A DNA stretch of 64,000 bases from Ooceraea biroi (taxonomy: Eukaryota > Arthropoda > Insecta > Hymenoptera > Formicidae), in assembly GCF_003672135.1 (NCBI RefSeq), contig NC_039506.1, positions 12,400,001 through 12,464,000 on the forward strand. Reading direction: 5' to 3'. Under the pieces are notes generated by a model. It did no database searches. It was given only the letters and a program-made list of their open reading frames with translations, and was not told where the DNA came from. Below, in pieces: positions 55,622 to 64,000 of the stretch; the stretch's first letter is position 1; every line of letters starts with the position of its first letter. The position numbers were made by a program, and so were the translations under genes.

Positions 55622-55936
55622 ATGCCGACCTAAAACATGTTGTCTCTTTTTAAAGTTTGTACATTGTCTCTACATGGGAAAGGTAAGGAACGCGCAGTCT
55701 ATTCTTACTACGTTTATGGCCACAATAATTACAAAACGTAATTCGAAACCTTTCTTTACCTTCTTAAGCGGCGTACTTATACATTTGACAAACTCAGCCT
55801 GTAATGCAACGCGTAATGTAATGCTCGTGGTGCGCTGAGTGCGCCGCGAACAACGTTCGATACGTTCGCGAGCCGAGCGCGATACGAGCGCGTCGCGAAC
55901 GTGCCAGCGTCAAGTATCTGAATTCAGTTCATTTTT

Positions 55937-56210
55937 TTGCGGGAATGCTTTACGACCGTGTGCGACGAAATTGTCGAAGACCTCTTTTTGTGCAGTGGAG
56001 CAATTGTAGTTACATGTAATTTGCTTAAAAAGCAAAGAAAATCTCAGCGATGGTGGCACACCGAGTTATATGAAAAACGAGCTGGATCAGAACTCCTGAT
56101 TTTGGAATTTCAGTGCGTTAGTGCCCAATACTAAAATTTTATCAGGATGTTTCCTACCGACTTTGGGTACCTGCTTGGAAGAATCGAAAATTTTTATAAG
56201 TTTCAATTAA
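55937..56210 (+). pseudogene. PIF/Harbinger transposase, N-terminal fragment
   Basis: A plus-strand frame contains RWWHTELYEKRAGSELL followed, across one in-frame stop (TAA at 56132-56134), by NFIRMFPTDFGYLLGRIENF. This is the start of HARBI1-type nucleases, before the DDE domain. The catalytic domain is absent. It ends at the deletion junction around 56205. The surrounding inverted ends support the family. Confidence 0.75.
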
Positions 56211-56243
56211 TCGCAAAGCAAATTCTTCAGATATCGCAGCCAT
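56175..56243 (-). pseudogene. MADF-domain gene start of the Harbinger element
   Basis: The minus strand from ATG 56243 reads MAAISEEFALRLIETYKNFR, the usual opening of MADF (Myb/SANT-like) proteins carried as the second gene of PIF/Harbinger elements, which help bring the transposase to DNA. Only about 22 codons remain before the junction with the transposase fragment. Confidence 0.6.
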
Positions 56244-56470
56244 ATTTGACTGTTTGTTATTCGCTGACACGTCCAAACGAACGTCCTGACGAACGTTCGA
56301 AAAGACGTCCCCACTAGAGCTGCGAATCTCTTTGTGTTCGTTGGAAAGACCGACCGCAAATGGATCGCTGCGAGCGCCTCGCGAGCAATTCGTAGTGCGC
56401 TCGCGAGCTCGCCCTAACTATGCGAATCTGGCGACGAGCGCGCTGTGAGCATTACAACGAGTTGCATTGT

Positions 56471-57189
56471 ACTAATAAAACCAAAATTTAAATGCTGGAG
56501 ATTCTTTACAGAATTATGCCAATTCCTGTGATGATAATAATATCACGGAACATTATACAAGAAGAATTCTTATTATTTTTTTTTATTTTTAAAAAGCGTT
56601 TCAAATAGATAATGAGCGATTAAATGAAATATGTAAATGAGTAAGATAAGACCGAATTAGATTTAATATGATTTGAAAAAAGAAGAGATTTTCTGTTTTC
56701 TTTTTAATGGTTCAATAATGAAACGAGGTTAATTGCTTTCTCGTCATTTTCGTATTAGAATGTTTGTCTTAGAATGTTTAAAGAAAGCTTTTGTGACATG
56801 ACCAGTAATATTTGAAGCATTTTAGACTTGCAAACATTTTTAAGATTTTTAGCAATATCTTTTTTTATGAATAATAACAAAGCAATATGTACCATATTCA
56901 ATCGAAATATCTATCATCATTATCCATTATTTTCTGTCACTTTTCAGATAATTTTATCATTTAATTTAATATATTTAAGCAATTTTTAATTATTATATAT
57001 TTAACATTAAGTAATATTTAATAATTTCGTTTCTACAAAATGACCCATTGTTTGAATCAATAAAAATAAAATAATCAAAATATTTAATTATTATATCTTT
57101 AATATTAATTAATATTTAATAATTTCGCTTCTACAAAATGGCCCATTGTTTGAATCAATAAATGTATCTGTCTAGTTTTTAACTGTTTT
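56471..57189. other. AT-rich stretch with a tandem duplication
   Basis: No genes are seen. The duplication is listed separately. Confidence 0.55.
56983..57164 (+). repeat. About 99-bp tandem duplication
   Basis: ATTTAATAATTTCGTTTCTA then CAAAATGACCCATTGTTTG at about 57015 recurs with few changes about 99 bp later, at about 57115. Confidence 0.8.
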
Positions 57190-57510
57190 AACATTTTAGA
57201 TCCGTATGTTAGATGATGCATCGATCTGAGGAAGAAAAATTAGATGGTGCAATCTGTAGCATAAGCTGGACTAAAGAATTTCCCATTTCGATTCTATGTC
57301 GCATATTTTAGTCGCAGCAACAACATGAGGTCTGACATTATTATAAAGCAGGATTACCTTATCTTGACCCTTGCAGCTATTTTTAACTAATTCTCCATGA
57401 ATGCTCTGCTTAAATGTCTTAATCGTTCATTGAGATAATCCGCTTTGACTGTCGGTTATAAAAACTCATAATACAGTACTTCATCTTGTAATTTCACCAG
57501 ATGTACAGAA
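57190..57510 (-). pseudogene. Mariner transposase fossil
   Basis: Drifting minus-strand frames give DEVLYYEFL and KADYLNERLRHLSRAFMEN near 57500-57390, then ILLYNNVRPHVVAATK-like sequence near 57350-57300. This is the segment before and at the second catalytic residue of classical mariners (YYELLKPGQTV, LHDNARPHVAK). The aspartate is replaced by asparagine. The third region is poorly preserved. Confidence 0.6.
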
Positions 57511-57544
57511 CTTTATGATCATAAATATTTCGATATTGTGATAG

Positions 57545-57720
57545 CGATAACCTCTATAATATATGTCAAGGTCAAATTCTTGCTTGACGTGGGTAATTGA
57601 AAATTCATGCAAAACTATTAAACCTTTTTTGTTAATACCTTTTTAATAAACAATGACCGCCGGTTAAAATCTTCTGAAGGTCACTCAGGGTGAGGACCTT
57701 GATGACATATTAAAAAATTA
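57545..57720 (+). repeat. Fragment of the GACCTTGAC repeat family
   Basis: It has TATATGTCAAGGTCAA, TTTTTAATAAACAATGACCG, GAAGGTCACTCAGG and the CCTTGATGACATATTAAAAA junction shared with 33.98 kb. Ends are missing. Confidence 0.65.
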
Positions 57721-58514
57721 TTGAAAGTGGCGAAATCGGAAGTGGCGCTAGTTTTTTTAGATATTACCGTTCGTTTTCTTTGTTAAACAGGAACATGTAA
57801 TGACATGTAAATGCATATCAGACTTGATTTTGAATTCAAATAAGAATATAATTATGTCAACAATTAATGCCATATATGTTTAACATGGAAAATAAACAAC
57901 ATTTAAACAAAAATATTTACTTTTAAATTATACAATTTTTAAGTCATTGCCAATGCTTTCTATATTCAATATAGTTTTGCAAAAATATAAAATTGTGTTC
58001 TATTATGAAACTAGCAAGGGAATGTAGAAAAGAGTCACTCTTCGATTTTAAGTTTCAAATACATTAAAATTAAGAGTAATAAGGAACAATCATTTGTTCT
58101 TGAAATATTATATTACATTCCTGAGTAAGTTCTAAGATGACTTTTTCTCTTGTAAAATCTTGCTCGAGACCTAGATTTAGGATTATGATAAGAAATAATT
58201 AATCAATCAAATCGGATACGAAGTATAAGATCAAATAAGGGCGCACAATTCACTGACAGACGTGAGTACTTTCTTTGCTATGATTGTTGCAATCAGCTGC
58301 TGATGAGCTCTTCGCTTTGCATATTAAATATTTTGATAAATTTCATTAATTTACATGATGCAAGTAATGTGTAGATTACTTGTATAAAATTTTGTTGTAT
58401 TCCAATTTATTGTGATAATATAATATTATACTTACATAACTACGTTTGGTAAACATAGTTTAGAATTAATTCATATTGCAACAATCTTCTATCAATGTAA
58501 CTGTCGATTATATT
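57721..58514. other. AT-rich gene-free stretch
   Basis: No supported feature. Confidence 0.55.
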
Positions 58515-58765
58515 ATAGCACTAGCTGGCGCTTGTTCCTCGCGCGCTTCGCGCGCTCGGTATATTTGGAAAATGTAAAGCATAAAGAACGTATTTTTTTA
58601 CGACGCGCACATTTTTAGAAGTTGCAAGATGATTGCACATAGCCTATGTTACTCAGAAAGATCTAAGCTATCCATCAGTGAAAGATTTTTTCAAATCGGT
58701 TTAGTAGTTTCTGAGATTACCCCGAACAATGGAACAAACTTTACCTCTTTATATATTAGTATAGA
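58515..58765 (+). repeat. Probable 3' tail of a dispersed retroelement
   Basis: GCGCGCTTCGCGCGCTCGGT hairpin at 58538-58558, then TCGGTTTAGTAGTTTCTGAG near 58700 and ACCTCTTTATATATTAGTAT at the end. The GGTTYAGTAGTTTYTGAG plus terminal TTTATAWTATTAGTATAGAT pattern is known from dispersed insect retroelement tails, but I cannot fix the family. Confidence 0.4.
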
Positions 58766-59830
58766 TAACTATCGCGTATACAATATCACAATAAGGTATA
58801 CTCATATCGAACAATAGCTGAATACATTATAAAAAAAGTAGTGTTATGACTTTTTCGTTTTTTCTGTTTTGTTCGTACCGTTATATCTCATTGACATTTC
58901 GCATTGATATTTATTCACTGGAAACCAACAATTCGTTAATTAAATCAATAAATTATTTGCCGAATAACTGAAAAACATTAGCCACTCTTAAACACTAAAA
59001 TAAATAAAAAAAGAAACACAGTAATAAACACAATCCATGTATTTGCTTGACGACAGTAAACGGATTGGATTGATTTAACAGATTATTTAATGTTGGAAAC
59101 GAACACGTTAGGTCTTGATTGAAGCGCGAATCGTGTTTAATTGAATCAATAAATAATCCAATTCACTTTTTCATGCCCTCAAGCGAACGCCGATTGTATT
59201 GATTGTCATATTTCTCTTTTTATATATAGCTTTTAATGTTTGAGAATAGACAATCCCAGCGAATCTAGTTATGTACACCTGAGTCATGTTAAGTACACCT
59301 GAGTCTCTTTTTACATGATGGATGCAAAAGAAATCGTACAAAAAAGTCGTGTAAAAATTGATTTGCAACAAAGTATAAAAATTGTGTTACAGTAATGGTA
59401 ATTGTTTAGAATAAAGCCTTTTTCGAATTTTGATTTTTTCGTGGCTCCTTTGATAAAAATCTTCATTGTGACTCTAACAGTGATAATCAATCGGAGGTGC
59501 CCGAAAAATATGTAACCTACATTATTTTTCTACCTAGTTTTTTCCACCATGATTTTCCGAATCTTCCGACGTTACAAATTATAAAGTAATAGTTATAAAG
59601 CGTAAATAAATAAAGCATAATTATTGTAATCAATTCTATAATTATAATACTGTAGGAACGCGAAGTTTATACAATTTTAGGATAGTTAAAGATTGATTTT
59701 CTTGAACACCCGTTGGACGATCTGACAAAAGGGATCATGTTTGCGTTGGAATTGTGTTCCTTTGTTCGCCGATACGTGCTGTTGGTCAGAAGATGTATGG
59801 AATTTATCCGAAAATCACAAATAGCAGCCT

Positions 59831-59870
<40 letters not shown>

Positions 59871-62795
59871 TACAAAAGCTTCAAGATATAGAGAGCCTTG
59901 TACGTCCGCCGCGTTAAGACGTCAGTTAGAGTTTGCACTTGCTCAATCGCCGATATCATTAAGTTTGTCCAAATTTCTTATCTTTTACCATTACATTTGA
60001 AATAAACTTTATTAAACTTTTCAAATTAAGTCCTTGACTCTATCACAGTTCAGTTCAATAATAAAGAACTACAATATAAATAGGATATAATTATATTCAT
60101 CCAACTTTCTTAAGATTTTCTTTAGATAGAAACAAAGACAAAACAACGCTACGAAGGGAAATTCAATGTACTTTTATATACTTTTCAAACCGTGATTTAT
60201 GTTAAATAAAAGCTGCATTTCCAAATATGTGTGTGTAATAATGACATTTGTTACATTACAATTATATTCTTTTCAATTTTAATGTTTTGCTTGCAATCAT
60301 GCATCATGTAAATTAATGGAATTTATTGAAATATTTAAAACGCGTAACGAAGAATTTATCAGCTGATTGCAAAGGGCCAATAAGTGCTTATGTCTGAGTT
60401 GCGCCGTCCTTCATCTATATTCGATTTCCGATTATTTTTTATTAGAATTGCAACTTTAGGCCTTGAACAAAATTTTGCAAGAGGAAAAGTGGTCTTAGAA
60501 GTCACTCAACAATGTAACATCTCAAGAATAAATAGTTGTTCTGAATCATCCTATATAATCCTGTGTAAATAAGGGACGACAATTCTTTATAAGTGCTCAA
60601 TTTCATATTATAGAAGTGAAAGAATCCTTTTAACTTTTTTTCTAAACGAATGTCACTGAATGGAATGAAATCTATACATGGTCATCCATACATGTCAGTT
60701 CCATAGATGATGAAGCGTGCATGACAGTTATGGAAGTCAAACAGCTGTCTTTGAACTTTCAGGTAGAATAGCTACGGAATGTGTGAAGAAACTTGTATAG
60801 TTATATTGTGTTGACGCTACTTTTTTATAATATTCTAAAATTTCTAATATTTTAAAATATTTAATAATATTGTTTTATAATAGTCCTCTTTTACCTGTTT
60901 ATTTTTATAACGATCATTTTTTTCATGGAGCCAGCATCTCACGATAAACATCAATAAATTCACGATGAGAATCTTTATCATTCATACTGACGCTATGATC
61001 AATATATTGTGACTGAAAATATGCTTTTATACACATTCAGATTTGCATGAATAATCATGAAACACGTGAGAGATCAAAGCGACTGAAAAACTATCATGCT
61101 CATACTTAACATGACAATTGCTTTTCAGCTTATATACACATTCATGCATGCATGATCGTGTGATATGTACGATGAACTGCTTACGAGATATAAAAAAAGA
61201 TTTTAAATAAAAGTTTTATGTATAGCTTCGATTTGTTTTATAACAATGTAATTATATTTTTCAAAAATTTAGTATTCTTTTCTACATTCTCCGTTTCATT
61301 TCCAAATTTTTTTAAAGGTTTAAATTTGTATGAAATTATTTTATTAAAATACACTTAATAGTAAATTTGGCAATATATAGCACTGTTATTGTTTTAAAAT
61401 GCATTTTTAAGAAAGAAATCTTAAAATTATGTATGCTTTATGCATAAAACGGTGAAGAGGCAAACTGATTTGCCTATTGTTAATAATAATGATTGTTTAA
61501 GGATACATGATGACATTCGAAACAAATATTCAACATATTCAGCATGTGTATATAAACAGTTACGTTTTTATAGTTTAAATTAAGAGAATTAATTTTTTTT
61601 ATTTTTTGTTTTGTTTATTTCTTTAAGAACTTTTGTAATTTCTTAAAAAATTACAAAAATTTCTGAGAGAGAGAGAGAGAGAGAGAGATGTACAGAAATA
61701 TTGAAAAATATATAGAATTATATTTTCTATAACTATTATACTATATTGAATCATGTATTATTAAATGAACATAGTTTTCGTAGAAAAACAATTATAGTTT
61801 CCATAGGAAAAAGTTTTAAATAAAATAGTAAATAAGTTTTCAAATTTTGATATTTTACCTTTTTTGGCTCTTATGTTATCTTTTTTGTTAAAATATATAT
61901 AAATATGTTTTGATTAATATATACGCTAATTGGATAATTTGAAATAGCTCTTATCGAAAAACTATCATTCGGACTAAATTTTGATAAAGGAAAAAGTTGC
62001 TTTGTTTGGTACTAAGAATCTTTTGGTGTATTTCATATGCGCTTATTTTGGAATACTCTGTATACGGGGAAAGTCTGACCCAGAAAGCTAATATGATGAT
62101 ATTAAACATATCTTTTTGATGCAGCAAAATTATTTATACAACACAAAATTTGTGTAAAATGTTTTCAAAAATGCATGGTTTATGTTTATGTATTGAATGT
62201 CGAATGAATTTTATATGTCTGGTCATCCGCATCGTAATAAAGTTCTCATTATAAGCAATTAAAGAATATATGTTAAACAATTTTTTTAATTATTTAGTTT
62301 CATTTGTATTTAAAATTTTTATCACATTTACATGTTACCTTTCTTTCCCTCTCCCTCCCCTTTCCCTTTTCCCCTCCTTCTCTAGGTTTACAAGTGTTGA
62401 GATTTATTTGTTACATCGTTAGATAAGCTATTTAATAGCATTAGCGTTAGCCAGTGAGTTATTATAGTTAGATTTTCATGGCGTCACTAATAGCAAAATT
62501 ACGGGCATGTCATGTGGTATTCAGTGTGTGAACGAACTATATGCGGAGATTCACGAAAGGGAAAAGCACGTCGCGATCGATAAAAATGGAGAAGATAGAA
62601 CTGAGGCTCTATCTTGACTTATCTATCGAGAAGATAGATGATGTTCGATATATTTTTGGACGGCTGGCGGATCATCGTCATGTCATGTCCATGTCGGTAG
62701 CGATCATGTATACACATGGGCGGACGAGGATAGGAACAGGTACATCAAAGTAAGTTATCCGCGTCATCTTAGCTGCGTCATTGGTGCGAACTTAC
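58766..62795. other. Gene-free AT-rich stretch with microsatellites
   Basis: It contains (TG)n(AG)n at 59832-59871, (GA)n at about 61664-61688 and a CT-rich tract at 62341-62386. If the GPCR gene is real, this would be part of its next intron. No exon that would continue the GPCR is visible. Confidence 0.5.
59832..59871. repeat. (TG)n(AG)n microsatellite
   Basis: Compound dinucleotide tract. Confidence 0.95.
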
Positions 62796-62958
62796 ACATG
62801 TGCTCGCCGAGCGGCCAAACTTGTGGTCCTGCTTGTAGTTCGATGAGTACGGTGGGCGTGCAAATGACGAGCACGCACAGGTCAGCGATGCTAAGATTCA
62901 CCAGGAAGATGTTTGTGCTGTTTTTCATGTCCTTGCCTTGTAGAACCACTAACGGTAC
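62796..62958 (-). CDS. Exon of a rhodopsin-class neuropeptide GPCR
   Basis: A 163-bp internal exon on the minus strand lies between a good acceptor (GTTTTTTTCCAG before 62958) and a strong donor (GTAAGTTC from 62795). It starts in phase 0 with VPLVVLQGKDMKN and leaves in phase 1 after HM plus one base. The translation contains the first intracellular loop and transmembrane helix 2: NSTNIFLVNLSIADLCVLVI, with the class-A N-L-S-x-A-D signature. The first extracellular loop follows, with VWPLGEHM before the conserved cysteine and the W two to three residues from LG, as in class A. The subtype (for example a secretagogue-receptor-like orphan) is not determinable from one exon. No other exon is seen in this window; the neighbours may lie beyond it. 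It is the only segment here that looks preserved by selection. Confidence 0.82.
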
Positions 62959-63115
62959 CTGGAAAAAAACGTTACGTCTGACAACCTCAGCAGCCGCATT
63001 TCTTGCATTAAATTTTCAATTTTTTTAAAATCTTAAATTAAAGCAAATTCTTAGATCTGATGGAAATGCTTTTACGGAGAAAATGACAAAATTTCTCTCT
63101 CTCTCTCTCTCTTTG

Positions 63116-63504
63116 TGATTTTGATTATTGACAGTTAAAGTCTAATTTCTCGCGTTCTGCTGCTTCTCGCCTGCTCCTATATCAATTGGTGTCACGCAAG
63201 AAGTCAGTGCGCGAAATAAAGGCAAAATGCGCAGGCAACAAGGATGATCACGTGAATGGTTTTGTACTCTTTTCATCCGACTTGTATGTATAAAAATAAT
63301 AAAAGGTTATGTATTTTTCGCTATCACAATGTGTTCATAAAAGGTACAATGTTTTAAACAATCTAACAAATATTTAATAAACTGGGTTTTCCTAGAACTG
63401 AATAAATATTATACAATGGAGCATCTGTTTTTATTTTTAGAAGAGTCTAAAAATGTAATTTCTAATTTCACTCAGAACACAATACATACGAGCATACACG
63501 CGCG

Positions 63505-63537
<33 letters not shown>

Positions 63538-63803
63538 TATTTTTGTTTTGAAATTACAGTTAAATATTACTTTGTAATCTAAAAGTTGCGATGGCGAAAA
63601 GTGCATAATTTTTTATTATTTGTTTTACATACATACATGCTGCGCGATATGTGCCTATCCTGTATTTGTCATCCGCGTATTTTGCATTTGTCTTCGTGCA
63701 ATGAGCGCTGCCTATTCATCAGTTGATGTAGGAGAAAACGGAGGCCTAGAGTGACACTAGACTATGAGAGACACTAGACTTCAACTGTCAATAATCAAAA
63801 TCG
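63116..63803. repeat. 27-bp inverted repeats enclosing 0.63 kb
   Basis: GATTTTGATTATTGACAGTT then AAAGTCTA at 63117 is mirrored at 63776-63802. It could be a MITE with short ends; the interior has no recognisable content apart from the (CA)n tract. Confidence 0.5.
63502..63536. repeat. (CA)n microsatellite
   Basis: CACGCGCGCACGCACACACA onward. Confidence 0.95.
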
Positions 63804-64000
63804 AAAGGCATTAGTGTACTCGATTGTACTTGATTGAACCTGCATGTGATTGTATTGTATCTTACATAGGTCTCTCTGAATAGTGAGTACTGATTGATAG
63901 ATATATGCAGTAATGATTAGCTGTATCTCCAATCACATTAATCTATCTTCATGTGCTACTTCCGGAATTTTGTTACTCGAATACTCTTACAATGTGCTTT

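Larger units (their letters stand above)
55801..56470. mobile_element. Deleted PIF/Harbinger element
   Basis: The ends GTAATGCAACGCG..TGTAATGCTCGTGG and the complement GTGAGCATTACAACGAGTTG then CATT are inverted. Subterminal TCGCGAGC and GAGCGCG motifs are repeated at both ends, giving a CpG-rich profile unlike the surroundings. Inside are the start of a Harbinger transposase on the plus strand and the start of a MADF-domain protein on the minus strand, facing each other across a deletion. A TWA target duplication could not be fixed. Confidence 0.75.
62959..64000. other. Gene-free flank with an inverted-repeat pair
   Basis: No further exon is recognised. A CT tract at 63091-63112 and (CA)n at 63502-63536 are present. 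Confidence 0.5.

Noticed and set aside
62541..62753. 70-codon plus-strand frame near the GPCR exon
   Set aside because: No family signature; basic and repetitive (GAAGATAGA). It does not join the minus-strand GPCR gene.

Overview
The window is AT-rich eukaryotic DNA with almost no host coding sequence. The mobile-element content (several Tc1/mariner lineages, a hAT with a ZMYM1-like transposase, a metazoan Copia, a Penelope-like element, PIF/Harbinger, many long palindromic MITEs, TG/GA microsatellites) and the single host exon, which belongs to a rhodopsin-class neuropeptide receptor, indicate an arthropod, most probably an insect. A hymenopteran such as an ant is my inference from the style of the repeats, not something the sequence proves. 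Most of the window looks like intergenic or very long intronic DNA filled by successive transposon insertions.

Layout. 0-7 kb: a TTAA-bounded MITE, a small palindromic MITE, a Penelope-like remnant whose GIY-YIG endonuclease lies between inverted terminal repeats with hammerhead-like motifs, and a palindromic element split by a solo LTR with a 5-bp target duplication. 7.1-11.5 kb: a nearly full-length, decayed Copia element on the minus strand with both LTRs, an ATAAT duplication and a half-tRNA-iMet primer site. 11.8-13 kb: a PIF1-type helicase relic. 16.1-19.6 kb: a full-length hAT with an 8-bp duplication, a likely 5'UTR intron and a transposase broken by two frameshifts. 20.5-24.3 kb: four long palindromes placed end to end, closed by a TG microsatellite. 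27.8-43.4 kb: hairpins, fragments of a dispersed 'GACCTTGAC' repeat family (one full copy has an 8-bp duplication), several mariner fossils and a stack of nested MITEs. 43.46-45.42 kb: a complete DD41D Tc1/mariner element with very long terminal inverted repeats and a transposase interrupted by one stop. 48.5-58.8 kb: Tc1 relics, another TTAA MITE, a deleted Harbinger element keeping the start of both of its genes, and a mariner relic. 62.80-62.96 kb: one well-bounded GPCR exon on the minus strand.

Functionally the genes do not form a pathway. The autonomous elements (Copia, hAT, DD41D mariner, Penelope, Harbinger) are decayed, and the palindromic MITEs are the kind of non-autonomous passengers such transposases can mobilise. 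The GPCR exon is the only part likely to be under host selection. No tRNA, rRNA or CRISPR features were found.
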